NCBI RefSeq assembly: GCF_005771425.1
Contig: NZ_VBTZ01000001.1
Span: 940,023 to 1,004,022, forward strand
Reading direction: 5' to 3'
From: Methylocystis sp. B8
GTDB lineage: Bacteria; Pseudomonadota; Alphaproteobacteria; Rhizobiales; Beijerinckiaceae
Length of the DNA: 64,000 nt
The notes under the pieces are model-generated. The model was given only the letters and a program-made list of their open reading frames with translations. It searched no databases and was not told where the DNA came from. Below, one piece after another: positions 51,857 to 60,902 of this stretch (its first letter is position 1; the number at the start of each line of letters is the position of its first letter). A program made the position numbers and the translations under genes.

Positions 51857-52195
51857 CTACTTCTGCGCCGCTTCTAGATGCGTCAACGCCTCTTCGGCGT
51901 GGCCAGTCGCCGCGGAGGCGTCCTTTTTCTTGCCTTCCACAATTGACGCCTTCAGATGCGTAATACCTTCCTTGGTGTGCTCATTCTTCTTCGCCTTTTC
52001 CGCCGCCTCAGCATGTTTGAGCGCGGCTTTGGCGTGCGTCACCAGCTTGTCTGCATGACCTTCCTTGCCCTCATCGATCGCTTCCTTGGTGTGGCTGATC
52101 GCCTCAGCCAAATGATCTTCGGCCAAAGCGATGCGAGGCGCGAACAGCGCTGCGACGCCAATACCAAACGCGAGTGCAAAAATTCTGCGGTTCAT
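51857..52195 (-). CDS. SmbP-like small periplasmic metal-binding protein
   Basis: 112 residues from ATG 52195 behind GGGGAGGG. A signal peptide ends RIALAEDHL, followed by two similar helical halves with regularly spaced His, Glu and Lys (AISHTKEAIDEGKEGHADK; THAKAALKHAEAAEKAKK; TGHAEEALTHLEAAQ). This matches SmbP of Nitrosomonas, a helical-bundle protein binding several Cu(II) ions. A copper-buffering role is inferred and would fit the nearby bufferin locus. Confidence 0.82.
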   Translation of the reverse strand: MNRRIFALAFGIGVAALFAPRIALAEDHLAEAISHTKEAIDEGKEGHADKLVTHAKAALKHAEAAEKAKKNEHTKEGITHLKASIVEGKKKDASAATGHAEEALTHLEAAQK

Positions 52196-52562
52196 TCCAA
52201 AACCCTCCCCAATACCATTCCTCTGAAGGGAATGCGTGTGGGATCATAATCCACGATTTGTAGGAGTCGATTGCCGCAATTGACGCGGCAGCGCCGTGAA
52301 CATGCAAAAAGGCGGCACAAGGAAGTCCCCGCGCTCCGGGCATCTCCCTTTCAGAGATTGGCATTTCATTGCAACGCATCTCTGAATGGCGCGATCTCCG
52401 CGACGCAGGCGAGGGCGACATAACACCCTGCCGCTCTCGAAGAACGAACCGGCGCGCCGCACCAAAAAGCATACCCGTCGTGGCTGGTATCTTTACGTAT
52501 GGCGGTTGCTATCCCAAATGCTAATCTCCAGCCGGGGTGGAACGGCAAAAACTGCGCACGCT

Positions 52563-52919
52563 ATGAAGCGCCTTGTTCTCGTCGACAGGAGAAGCAATCG
52601 AGTCTGCGGCGATACTGCGGCTTCAGGCCTCTTTGCGCCAATTTGGACGACGATCGCCGATCGTGACGAGAATATCGCAGGATTGGCCGCTTCAGCCGTC
52701 CGGCTTCTAGACGAGAGCCTGGGCAGGACAGTCCGAGACTACATCTTCACGCCATTCGCCTCGGACCAAGATTCAGACGGCTATTTGATTTTTGATTGCA
52801 GCGGCTGCAAAGACGCTCCGGCTCCACCGATTGCCTCTGAAACGCCAGAGCCCGACGAAACGATTTACTCCATCATGACGAGTTGCTTTTATGTCGGCTA
52901 CATCCGTCGCGACCATTGA
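52563..52919 (+). CDS. Hypothetical protein, uncertain
   Basis: 118 residues from ATG 52563 (ATG 52518 is possible). No ribosome binding site stands out. The sequence is balanced and soluble (IWTTIADRDENIAGLAASAV, SDGYLIFDCSGCKDAPAPP) and contains a CSGC pair. No family recognised; the upstream 52196-52562 is gene-free. Confidence 0.4.
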   Translation: MKRLVLVDRRSNRVCGDTAASGLFAPIWTTIADRDENIAGLAASAVRLLDESLGRTVRDYIFTPFASDQDSDGYLIFDCSGCKDAPAPPIASETPEPDETIYSIMTSCFYVGYIRRDH

Positions 52920-52992
52920 CGCGTCGGCTTTGGGAGCCGAAGACGCGAATCTAAAACTGAGCGAGCGCACAACGGCTCTGAAGCCACTCCCA

Positions 52993-53169
52993 CTATCCTA
53001 AATAACGCTTACTGGCTTCTTTGATCAAATCTCGAAGCTGCTTCCTGAGAAGCGATCCGTAAATCTGACGTCCGTCATAGCCTTCGCGATCAAGGCGTTT
53101 CACCAGAGCGGCGACGCAACTGCACTCTCCGGAGCGCGCCAGAATGAACGCGCGTTCAAGAGTCGTCAT
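52993..53169 (-). CDS. Small helical hypothetical protein
   Basis: 58 residues from ATG 53169. The pattern MTTLERAFILARSGEC, VAALVKRLDREGYD and LLRKQLRDLIKEA recalls a small family widespread in Rhizobiales that looks like a short DNA-binding or regulatory helix bundle. Function unknown. Confidence 0.65.
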   Translation of the reverse strand: MTTLERAFILARSGECSCVAALVKRLDREGYDGRQIYGSLLRKQLRDLIKEASKRYLG

Positions 53170-53292
53170 GTTTGTGAGCGTGGCCGCTGCGCTCACCGGA
53201 CGCATCAGTCGTGCCGCCAACAGCATTGGAGTCGCCGCGCCTTCGTTTCATCTCGGTATCAATTCGGTCATCCTCTCTGCGCTCGACGCCGC

Positions 53293-53490
53293 TTAGCGCC
53301 CACTGCGGTTGCGAGCGCGGTGCCGTCGCAGTTCATCCAACAGAGCCGTCATCCGCTCTGGCAACGGCGCTTCGGGGGTAGTGGCATTTTTGGCTAGGCG
53401 CTCGCCGATCCTGTGAAGCACCATGGCGAATTGCTCATCAAGTTCTCTGGCAGTGAAGTTCTGCCAGCCGTCCGGTGCTTTGCCCGGCAT
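53293..53490 (-). CDS. Small hypothetical protein
   Basis: 65 residues from ATG 53490, preceded by AAGGGAG, itself part of a hairpin CTCCCTT/AAGGGAG. It is a charged helical protein (ARELDEQFAMVLHRIGERLA, MTALLDELRRHRARNRSGR). No family recognised. Confidence 0.5.
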   Translation of the reverse strand: MPGKAPDGWQNFTARELDEQFAMVLHRIGERLAKNATTPEAPLPERMTALLDELRRHRARNRSGR

Positions 53491-53740
53491 CACGCATACT
53501 CCCTTGAAGGGAGGGGAACCCGCCTCGCAGTCGGATTGTTCCGCGAAAATGCTAAAAAAATATAGTGTTAGAATGGCCAAGAGCGAATCTCGCGCCGCGG
53601 CGCAGCCTGTCACCCGGCGACAATCGCCCGCTCGATCAGGGTTGGATCGTCATCGCCGACGTCAGACCTGTTGACCCGTGGCGAGACGACGTGGCGGCGA
53701 AGCAGTGTCGCGTAGGAGAACTCGCCGGCGTCGACAGCGC

Positions 53741-53830
53741 CTATGCAGTCAAGTGCGTAACAGCGCCAAGCGCCACGAAAGCAACCCAAAACAACATTGA
53801 GAAAATGGAAGTTGCGTCGATCTTGATCAT
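53741..53830 (-). CDS. Possible 29-residue membrane peptide
   Basis: ATG 53830 follows GAGAGGG with good spacing. The peptide is a short polar start (MIKIDATS) then one hydrophobic helix (MLFWVAFVALGAVTHLTA). The rest of the 590-base stretch between 53491 and 54080 has no better gene. Single-helix peptides of this size act as subunits or regulators of membrane complexes, but nothing identifies this one. Confidence 0.35.
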   Translation of the reverse strand: MIKIDATSIFSMLFWVAFVALGAVTHLTA

Positions 53831-54080
53831 AGGTCTGCCCTCTCGTTGTGTTTCCACCATAGGAAAGAGCCTCAGGATCGGATGTGCCGTGACGCACAAC
53901 TCATGGCGGCGCGCCGGGCTTTTTCGTGCGGGAGGGCGGCGAGACTAATGGCGCGCTCGCTTCAATCGATGTGCTGTCCGCCCAGCGAGGCAAATTGCCA
54001 ATTCTGCTTACCGAGCGCTTACCGGAATTTATAGCCTATAAGCTTGCCAGACTTTTTTGATCATAAGCAATTGATTTTAA

Positions 54081-54156
54081 TGGCAGGAGTGGAGGGGCTC
54101 GAACCCCCAACCCCCGGTTTTGGAGACCGGTGCTCTACCAGTTGAGCTACACTCCT
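54081..54156 (-). tRNA. tRNA-Trp (anticodon CCA)
   Basis: A complete cloverleaf with encoded CCA: acceptor AGGAGTG/CACTCCT, D-arm GCTC/GAGC, anticodon stem CCGGT/ACCGG with loop CTCCAAA, T-arm TGGGG-TTCGAGC-CCCTC. It is immediately downstream of pal on the same strand. Confidence 0.95.
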
Positions 54157-54227
54157 GCAGGCGCGGTAAAGCGCGCGCCTTCAATGCCGCAACGGCGCCC
54201 ATGACGCAAGGGGCGCGGCGCGTCCGG

Positions 54228-54749
54228 TCAAGAATTGCCGCCGGAAAGCACCGTGACCACGCGACGGTTCTGCGACCAGCAGGAGATGTCGTCGCAGACG
54301 GCGACCGGGCGCTCCTTGCCGTAGCTTACCGTGCGGATGCGCGCCCCCGAGACCCCGCGCGAGATGAGATAATTCTTCGCCACTTCGGCGCGCCGCGCCC
54401 CGAGCGCGAAATTATATTCGCGCGTGCCGCGCTCGTCGGCGTGGCCTTCCATGGTGAAGCTGTAGCGCGAATAGCGATTGAGCCACTCGGCCTGCTTGTC
54501 GAGCGTCGCTTGCGCCGTCGGGGTCAGCTCGGTCGAATCGGTTTCGAAGAAGATGCGGTCGCCGACATTGACCACGAAGTCCTGTTGGCTGCCCGGACTT
54601 GCGACGCCGCCGCGACCGCCCGCGTAGCCGCCGCCTGCGAGATCGCCTGCGGCCTCATCCGCCGTGTTCTTGGCGCAAGCCGAAAGCGCCAGGACCGCCG
54701 TCAGCGCGACGACGAATTTGACGCTCGAGGCGCGTTGCGAAAGCAGCAT
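54228..54749 (-). CDS. pal: Peptidoglycan-associated lipoprotein
   Basis: 173 residues. Signal and lipobox VLALSAC, then a Gly-rich linker and an OmpA-like domain (IFFETDSTELTPTAQATLDK, EGHADERGTREYNFALGARR, GARIRTVSYGKERP). It links outer membrane to peptidoglycan as the end of the Tol-Pal system. tolB is not adjacent upstream as it usually is. Tandem CtrA boxes lie 125-160 bases upstream. Confidence 0.95.
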   Translation of the reverse strand: MLLSQRASSVKFVVALTAVLALSACAKNTADEAAGDLAGGGYAGGRGGVASPGSQQDFVVNVGDRIFFETDSTELTPTAQATLDKQAEWLNRYSRYSFTMEGHADERGTREYNFALGARRAEVAKNYLISRGVSGARIRTVSYGKERPVAVCDDISCWSQNRRVVTVLSGGNS

Positions 54750-54873
54750 GAGGAACTCCTGTTACGACCACCGAATGGCGGTAGTCCTAGTCTTTCACGG
54801 TTAAGCGAAGGTTCCGTCAACCTTGATCGCAGGTATCTCGGACCTGTAGCATTTGAGCAAAGTTGCGCCTTCG

Positions 54874-54907
54874 TTAATAAACAGTTAATTGGTTAACGGA
54901 AGCTTAA
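54874..54907. promoter_or_regulatory. Tandem CtrA boxes upstream of pal
   Basis: Two perfect TTAA-N7-TTAA sites: 54874-54888 and 54893-54907, centred 19 bases apart. They lie in the otherwise empty stretch 54750-55137 between pal and the divergent membrane-protein gene. CtrA is the alphaproteobacterial cell-cycle regulator; control of pal is inferred. Confidence 0.65.
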
Positions 54908-55137
54908 CGCTCTGTTTCGGCAGGAATTTGACGACCTCGGCTAAGCCGCCGGGTCTGATGTGGGAAGCATCCTCCCAATTTCTGGAATGGCGCGGCCAGG
55001 AGAGGATTTCGGCCAAGCCCGTGGAAAGAGAACATCCCCGACGCCGCGGCGAGGCCTGGTTGCTTTGGTGAGAGCCTCGCTCTTAATATTAATCAAGAAT
55101 CGCGCGTAGCGGCGGCGGGCGCGATTGGGAGCGTGGG

Positions 55138-55587
55138 ATGAACGAAGGTATCGCGCCCTTCCTGTCGCCGTTGACGCTGCTGCTTGGCGGCGGGCTTTTG
55201 GCGATCGGATTTCTATCGCTACTCGATCTGCACTTCTTTAAGACCAAGTGGCAGGGCAAGGTGGCCCTGGCGTTGGGCTTGCTTTTTATCCTCGCGACCG
55301 AGGCGATGTTCGTGACCAGTGGCGCCAGCGGCCGCTATTTTGAAGGCCAGAAACTCGACGTCACCGACTGCGAATTTCAGGCGGAACGAGATTTCCCGTC
55401 GGAGCGCCGCTCCAACCCGAAGATCATCCACGACAAGATCGTCGCCTGCATGGGCACGCTTGGCTACGATTGGAGCGACGAGCACTATCACTGCGCCGAA
55501 GCGCCCATCTCCACGAATGTCTTCTGCTATCTGCCGCGCGCGCCCATGCAGCGCAGCATCGTCGCTTGGCAAATGAGATTCGAGTAG
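55138..55587 (+). CDS. Membrane protein of unknown function
   Basis: 149 residues with two N-terminal membrane helices (LTLLLGGGLLAIGFLSLLD, VALALGLLFILATEAMFV) and a C-terminal soluble domain of about 90 residues with five cysteines (VTDCEFQ, IVACMGTLGYDW, HYHCAEAP, NVFCYLP). No family recognised. It converges on xseA with 1 base between ends. Confidence 0.65.
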   Translation: MNEGIAPFLSPLTLLLGGGLLAIGFLSLLDLHFFKTKWQGKVALALGLLFILATEAMFVTSGASGRYFEGQKLDVTDCEFQAERDFPSERRSNPKIIHDKIVACMGTLGYDWSDEHYHCAEAPISTNVFCYLPRAPMQRSIVAWQMRFE

Positions 55588-55588
55588 G

Positions 55589-57130
55589 TCAGAACAGCGA
55601 TCCCTGATCGTCGCTATCGATCCTTCTGATGCGCCGGCGGGGGCGCGGCGGCGCAGGCGGCTCGGGGATGGCGATTCCGGCGCGGGCCGCGATTCTGCCG
55701 TCGGCGATCTCGATGTCGAGACCTGTTCCTGGCGAAGCCTGCGCCACGCTGCGCACCAGCGCGCCGTTCTCGTCGCGCACGAGCGCAAAGCCGCGCGCAA
55801 GCACTGAACGATGGCTGAGGGATTCCTGCAGTCGGGCGAGCCTGTCGAGCCTATCCTGGCTGCGGCCGATCAGACCGGAAATTGCGCGATCGAGTCTCTG
55901 CGCGGCGACGGCGAGGCGTTGCTTGGCCGAGGCGTTCTGCTGACGCGCCAGAACCTGCTGTGCGCGATGGCCTTGCTGCAACCGGGCGGCTAGGCCGCGC
56001 AGTCTCTCGCGCACGCGCGCCAGTTCCGCTTGTGGAGAGTGACGGGCGAGCAGCGTTGCCGCGCGCGACAGTCGCAGCCGCCGTCCATCTCTGGCGGCGC
56101 GCACGCCGGCGCGCAGCCGCTCAGCCGACCGGTCGAGGCGCTGGCGAGGATTGGCGAGCAGCGCGTCGCCGGCGGGCAGCAGGCGCGCGAAGGTTGCAAG
56201 CTGCGTGCGGCGAAGATCCATCGCGCGTCGGCGCGCGCCTTCGAGCCGGCTTGCGCGTATCGCGAGATGCTCAAAAAGCTCGATGCGAACGGGAACGGCC
56301 TTCTCCGCGGCGCCAGTCGGGGTCGGCGCGCGCAGGTCGGCGACGAAGTCGATGAGCGTCGTGTCGGTCTCATGGCCAATCGCTGAAATGAGCGGAATGG
56401 CGCTCTCCGCCGCCGCGCGAACGACTAGCTCCTCGTTGAAGCCCCAAAGGTCCTCGAGCGAGCCGCCGCCGCGCGCGACGATCAGTACATCCGGGCGCGG
56501 AATGGCATCGCCCACGGTAAGGGCGTTGAAGCCGCGAATGCCAGCGGCGACTTCCTCCGCGCAGCTCTCGCCCTGCACCCGCACGGGCCAGAGCAGCACG
56601 CGTCGCGGGAAGCGGTCGTTCAGTCGGTGCAGAATGTCGCGGATGACGGCGCCGGTCGGCGAAGTCACGACGCCGATGACGCGCGGCAGGAAGGGCAGGG
56701 GGCGTTTGCGCGCCTCATCGAACAATCCCTCGGCCGCAAGCGCCTTGCGGCGGGCGTCGAGCAGCGCCATCAGCGCGCCGAGGCCGGCCGGCTCCAGCGA
56801 CTCGATGACGATCTGATAGGAAGACTTGCCGGGAAACGTCGTGACGCGGCCGGTCGCGACGACCTCCAGCCCCTCCTGCGGCCGGGTGCGCAGGCGCAGC
56901 AACGTCGATCGCCAGATCACCGCGTCGAGGCGCGCGTTCTGATCCTTCAGACAAAAATAGGCGTGGCCGGAGGCGTGTGGGCCCCGATAGTTGGAGATTT
57001 CGCCGCGCACGCGCACGCGCCCGAAGCGATCCTCAATCGTCCGCTTCAGCGCATTGGCGAGTTCGGAGACGGTAATCTCCGGCGTATTGCTTTGAGGAGT
57101 CTCTCCTCCGATCTCGGTCAGGTCGGACAT
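55589..57130 (-). CDS. xseA: Exodeoxyribonuclease VII large subunit
   Basis: 513 residues. N-terminal OB-fold ([21 protein letters not shown]), catalytic core with [13 protein letters not shown] and [18 protein letters not shown], then a long coiled-coil region and [12 protein letters not shown]. It degrades single-stranded DNA with XseB, which is not in the window. Confidence 0.95.
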   Translation of the reverse strand: MSDLTEIGGETPQSNTPEITVSELANALKRTIEDRFGRVRVRGEISNYRGPHASGHAYFCLKDQNARLDAVIWRSTLLRLRTRPQEGLEVVATGRVTTFPGKSSYQIVIESLEPAGLGALMALLDARRKALAAEGLFDEARKRPLPFLPRVIGVVTSPTGAVIRDILHRLNDRFPRRVLLWPVRVQGESCAEEVAAGIRGFNALTVGDAIPRPDVLIVARGGGSLEDLWGFNEELVVRAAAESAIPLISAIGHETDTTLIDFVADLRAPTPTGAAEKAVPVRIELFEHLAIRASRLEGARRRAMDLRRTQLATFARLLPAGDALLANPRQRLDRSAERLRAGVRAARDGRRLRLSRAATLLARHSPQAELARVRERLRGLAARLQQGHRAQQVLARQQNASAKQRLAVAAQRLDRAISGLIGRSQDRLDRLARLQESLSHRSVLARGFALVRDENGALVRSVAQASPGTGLDIEIADGRIAARAGIAIPEPPAPPRPRRRIRRIDSDDQGSLF

Positions 57131-57275
57131 GACCGAGAGATATGGTCCAATCCGGCTCCCTAGGCGAGGGAAATGAAAAAAGACCGGGATCGCTGCGATT
57201 TAGTTCTATGTGGATTGCTGCGCCTTAGAAGCGGCGGGCGCTCAAATCCACAGCTTCGACATAGGGACGGAACTT

Positions 57276-58400
57276 ATGCAAATCAGGGAGTTTGGAGTCG
57301 AACGCTGGATGTATCTCTATGAGAATGTTTGCGAGCTGAACCTTGCCGAAACCTGCGTAGAATCGCTGTCAGTCGCCGAGTTATTGAAGATCGCCGGCAA
57401 GGAAGATGCGTTGCTCGGCGAGATTCTGCCGATGAAGCTGACGTACGGCGAGATCGACGGCACGGACCGCCTGCGCGGCAATGTCGCGTCATTATACGAG
57501 AACCAACGCGTGCCAAATGTGCTGATTACACATGGCGCGATCAGCGCGAATGCCCTCGTCTATGAGGCGCTAATCGAGCCAGGCGATCACATGATATCTG
57601 TGCTGCCGACGTATCAGCAGCACTACTCTATTCCCGAGAGCTACGGCGCAAGAGTCGACATTTTGCGCTTACGTGAGGAAAACGCATTCCTGCCGGACCT
57701 CGACGAACTAAAACGAATGGTCACGCCGTCGACGCGCGTGATCGCCTTCAGCAATCCGAACAACCCAACCGGGTCACTAATGGAACCTGCCTTTCTCGAG
57801 CAGGTCGTCCGGATTGCGCGTTCATGTGGAGCCTATGTGTTGAGCGACGAAGTATATCGTGGCGCCGATCAGCAAGGAGCCGGCTTCACCACGTCGGTCG
57901 CGGACCTTTACGAGAAAGGCATCAGCACGGGCAGCATGTCGAAGACCTGGTCGCTCGCGGGCTTGCGAGTAGGTTGGATCGTTGCGCCTGTCGAGGCGAT
58001 TCATCGCGTGCAGATCCATCGTGACTACAACACGATCAGCGTCGGCATGCTGAATGATCTGCTCGCGTCTATTGCGCTTGAAAACCGGGGAGCAATTCTG
58101 GAACGCAACCACGGCATTTTGCGAACAAACCTCTCCCTGCTCGACGCCTGGATCGCCAAAGAGCCACGCTTGTCCTATGTGAAGCCGAAGTCGGGCACGA
58201 CGGCATGGGTGCGGGTCGACGCCAGCATGACGTCTCGTGATTTTTGCGTCGCCTTACTCGAAAAGACGGGCGTGATGTTCACGCCGGGCAGCGCCCTGGA
58301 TGGCGAAGGCTATATTCGGATCGGCTACGGCAATAATCGTGACGTGATCGTGGCGGGTCTGGCAAGAACGTCGGAATTTCTGCGCCGCGCCGACGCCTAG
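57276..58400 (+). CDS. Class I/II PLP aminotransferase
   Basis: 374 residues from ATG 57276. Fold type I landmarks: FSNPNNPTGS (about 158-167), cofactor Asp D191 in LSDEVYRG, Schiff-base Lys K223 in SMSKTWSLAGLRVGW, and the terminal substrate Arg region YIRIGYGN. N-terminal residues MQIREFGVERWM and LTYGEIDGT recall the capreomycidine synthase/VioD-like subgroup, but substrate is uncertain. Codon use looks a little less GC-biased than that of neighbours. The 58401-58826 stretch after it has no recognised gene. Confidence 0.85.
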   Translation: MQIREFGVERWMYLYENVCELNLAETCVESLSVAELLKIAGKEDALLGEILPMKLTYGEIDGTDRLRGNVASLYENQRVPNVLITHGAISANALVYEALIEPGDHMISVLPTYQQHYSIPESYGARVDILRLREENAFLPDLDELKRMVTPSTRVIAFSNPNNPTGSLMEPAFLEQVVRIARSCGAYVLSDEVYRGADQQGAGFTTSVADLYEKGISTGSMSKTWSLAGLRVGWIVAPVEAIHRVQIHRDYNTISVGMLNDLLASIALENRGAILERNHGILRTNLSLLDAWIAKEPRLSYVKPKSGTTAWVRVDASMTSRDFCVALLEKTGVMFTPGSALDGEGYIRIGYGNNRDVIVAGLARTSEFLRRADA

Positions 58401-58826
58401 AAGGTCGGTGCGGCTAGAGGCAAAAAAACAACGCGAATGGACCTTGTACACCGTGCCGTGGGGTCCGCTTCTGGCGCATCGCCGGGACGCAAACATCGGC
58501 CCGCTTAAGGAGTAAAGCAGGACACCAAGCGTTAGGTGGGCGTAGAAGATCCGAAAGAAGCTGCGCGGTTCCGGCGACTAAGGAACCTTGTCTAGCTTGT
58601 GTGAAGGGAAATGCCTGAAAGTGTGATCCCGATCTTCCAGGGGACCCGGCGAGATAAAAGGCGCCGAGAAACGAGCGAGACGGTTAAAATAGAGGGTTAG
58701 AAGCAGCACTATGCCGCGGGGTGCGACGCAATGAGTGCGCAGGTTTGCGAATCGGTAATGAAATCGCTACCAATCGCCTATGTACGGTCGGTTATGATCA
58801 CTCCATTATCTACCGAAGGACAAACT

Positions 58827-59213
58827 ATGGCCAAGGCAACAGTTCGGAAGGCGCCGCTGAAGAAGACCACGAAAGCAGAGCCGGCGACGATTCGGCCGCT
58901 TAAGGAAACGTATTCGAAATCAGCGCTTATAAATCTGATCGCCGAAGAAAACGATATTCCTCGCAAAACCGCTGTGGGGGTATACTCCACGCTGGAGAGG
59001 GTTCTTCTTGGGTCCGTCCATCCGCGAGGCGTAGGCGAATGCACCCTGCCGGGCCTCCTCAAAGTCACGCTTCGCAAAGTGCCGGCGCGAAAGGCGGGTA
59101 CATTGGTTCGCAATCCGTCTACCGGCGAAATGGTGCCTGCGGCCGCCAAGCCGGCAAGCGTGCGCGTCAAAATCCGTCCGCTCGCCAGATTGAAAGCAGC
59201 GGCGATGAAGTAA
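58827..59213 (+). CDS. HU/IHF-like DNA-binding protein with Lys-rich tail
   Basis: 128 residues from ATG 58827 behind GAAGGACAAACT. A basic N-terminal extension (VRKAPLKKTTKAEP) precedes an HU fold (YSKSALINLIAEEN, VHPRGVGECTLPGLLKVTLR) with the DNA arm around RNPSTGEMVPAAAKPASVRVK. The extended form is known from beta- and alphaproteobacteria. It is probably a nucleoid protein; a terminator follows. Confidence 0.88.
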   Translation: MAKATVRKAPLKKTTKAEPATIRPLKETYSKSALINLIAEENDIPRKTAVGVYSTLERVLLGSVHPRGVGECTLPGLLKVTLRKVPARKAGTLVRNPSTGEMVPAAAKPASVRVKIRPLARLKAAAMK

Positions 59214-59255
59214 AGATATCGTCGTTCAGTGCCGCAGTTTGTGAAGCCGTGAGCG

Positions 59256-59285
59256 AGCCCGCATTGATAGATGCGGGCTTCTTGT
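59256..59285 (+). terminator. Rho-independent terminator of the HU-like gene
   Basis: AGCCCGCAT pairs with ATGCGGGCT around a 6-base loop, followed by TCTTGTT. It lies 43 bases after the stop codon. Confidence 0.75.
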
Positions 59286-59339
59286 TATTCGATGTCTCGA
59301 TAATCTGCTTTGCGAGTGGGCGGCGCGGTCGGCGACGGG

Positions 59340-59690
59340 TTGGAGAAGAATAACAAGAGCGCGTATAAATAGCTTGCTCAGAATTACCTCGCGGGCGACC
59401 ATATATATTTTTCGGCTTTAGCCGTGGGGCATACACGGCTCGCTACGTCGCTGGAATCATCTGCTCCTACGGTCTAACGGACTTCTCAACAAAAACGCCA
59501 TCCGATGAAGTCATGTGGCAGCAGGTCGACCGAGTCTTCGAGGCTTGCCGAAACAGGCCAAGCCGCTAAGCCTCGCGGACCTAACCTTCTTTCATACGCC
59601 CGCAGGCGAGTCGCCACAGAATAAGATGGAGATTCATTTTTTGGGGGTGTGGGATACAGTCGGGTCCTTGGGCATACCTAACGAGCGTAT
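59340..59690 (+). pseudogene. Decayed DUF2235 (Tle1-like) alpha/beta hydrolase fragment
   Basis: Three reading-frame pieces belong to one family. LAQNYLAGDHIYF (after an in-frame TAG) shifts frame at the T5 run 59408-59412 into FGFSRGAYTARYVAGIICSY, which contains the GxSxG nucleophile motif. A stop follows at about 59570, and another frame resumes with KMEIHFLGVWDTVGSLGIP at 59623-59679. Order and spacing match intact DUF2235 hydrolases, some of which are type VI secretion effectors. Both ends of the domain are missing. Confidence 0.8.
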
Positions 59691-59799
59691 TCCGCCGACA
59701 ATTTGCCGCATCTATTCTCGGCGTTCGACTGAAATTCGCCGAGGTGTAGAGCTATGTTGTTTCGATAAAGGTTCGCGGAAACATACAGGGAGGCCGTCA

Positions 59800-60360
59800 A
59801 TGCAATGGCGTAATTCTCAGGGAGGCTACGGCGCAGCCGCGCAAATTGTTCATTGGTTTTCCGTGCTTCTTGTGGCCATCGCTTGGGTCCTCGGGACTGT
59901 CGGCGAAGACTTGCCTCGTGGGAGCGCCCGTGATTTCGGGGAACAAATCCATGTTTCAGCGGGCGAGTTGATCGCGATCCTATTGATCGTTCGTGTCGGC
60001 TGGCGTCTTTTCGATCCGCCGCCGCCTCCGGAGCCGACGCCGTTGGGAAGCTTGGGCGATTTGGCCGCAAAAATCGTCCATCTTGCGCTATACGCGCTGC
60101 TGGCGGCTGTCGTCGCTTTCGGCGTCGCGACGCAATTCGCGGATGGAGACGCGCTTTCCTTGCTCGGGATAGTCGATATCGCATCGCCATGGGCCAAGGA
60201 CAAAAGCTTTGCGCACGACATGAAGGAAATTCATGAGGCTCTAGCGAATGGACTTATCATCCTCGCCACGATCCATGCCAGCTCGGCATTGGTCCATCAT
60301 TTTCTTTTTCGCGATCGCACCCTGAGCCGAATGGCGCCACATTTCTCGAAGTCCCGCTGA
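59800..60360 (+). CDS. Cytochrome b561
   Basis: 186 residues from ATG 59800 behind AGGGAGGCC; upstream residues in this frame belong to the decayed hydrolase. Four membrane helices with haem-ligand histidines in QIVHWFSVLLVAIAW, EQIHVSAGELIAIL, AAKIVHLALYALL and ANGLIILATIHASSALVHH. It transfers electrons from quinol, often linked to superoxide scavenging. Confidence 0.9.
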   Translation: MQWRNSQGGYGAAAQIVHWFSVLLVAIAWVLGTVGEDLPRGSARDFGEQIHVSAGELIAILLIVRVGWRLFDPPPPPEPTPLGSLGDLAAKIVHLALYALLAAVVAFGVATQFADGDALSLLGIVDIASPWAKDKSFAHDMKEIHEALANGLIILATIHASSALVHHFLFRDRTLSRMAPHFSKSR

Positions 60361-60455
60361 TCGAGAACGACAACACAAATCGAGCCGCCGTCGTCCTGAC
60401 GCTCCCGGCTGCCCGCCGCCGGGACCGGAAGTCAATGCCGCCGAGACTCGCAGAC

Positions 60456-60773
60456 TTATTTGTCCTTCTTTGGCTTGGTTACGCATTGGCGGCGTTCGCA
60501 AGCAGCTTCAGTGTCGTCCAGAGACGTCCCAAGGCAGAAGGGGAACGCTCTGATGAGCGCTTCCTTCGCGTCATCGACGTGAGTTGAGTTCACGGCCAGA
60601 CCAGATCGACAGGGAACCGAAACAAGCGCGCAATCTTTCTTAGACTTGCAACTGAACCATTCTGCAAAAAGATTGGCCTCTACCCTTATGCGTGCGTCAT
60701 AGTTATCGAGATGATGCGCCGACGCGTCGTGAATGAACGCGAGCAAAGAGATGATAATCAAAATCGGTTTCAT
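60456..60773 (-). CDS. Secreted small cysteine-containing protein
   Basis: 105 residues from ATG 60773 behind GGAGATGCT. Signal peptide MKPILIIISLLAFIHDASA, then a mature region with six cysteines (FSCKSKKDCALVSVPCRSG, FPFCLG, AACERRQC). No family recognised. Lower GC than average. Confidence 0.65.
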   Translation of the reverse strand: MKPILIIISLLAFIHDASAHHLDNYDARIRVEANLFAEWFSCKSKKDCALVSVPCRSGLAVNSTHVDDAKEALIRAFPFCLGTSLDDTEAACERRQCVTKPKKDK

Positions 60774-60902
60774 AGCATCTCCGTGAAATGACGCGGCGCA
60801 TCAGTCTTTCGTCGGGTTAATCCTCGCAGCTCATTATCAATCCCGCGCATAGCTGGGACCCGCGGCCTAATCAATCTTATTCGCGTTCCGGATTTTTAAA
60901 CT

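Noticed and set aside
53565-53948. 127-codon open frame on the plus strand
   Set aside because: No ribosome binding site, mixed composition and no family; a short opposite-strand peptide with a better start signal lies inside it.
54889-55071. 60-codon open frame next to the CtrA boxes
   Set aside because: It begins inside the CtrA boxes, lacks a ribosome binding site and has no protein-like pattern.
58401-58826. Possible transposase remnant after the aminotransferase
   Set aside because: Translation in the frames I read gave only short unrelated pieces and no inverted repeats or target duplications.
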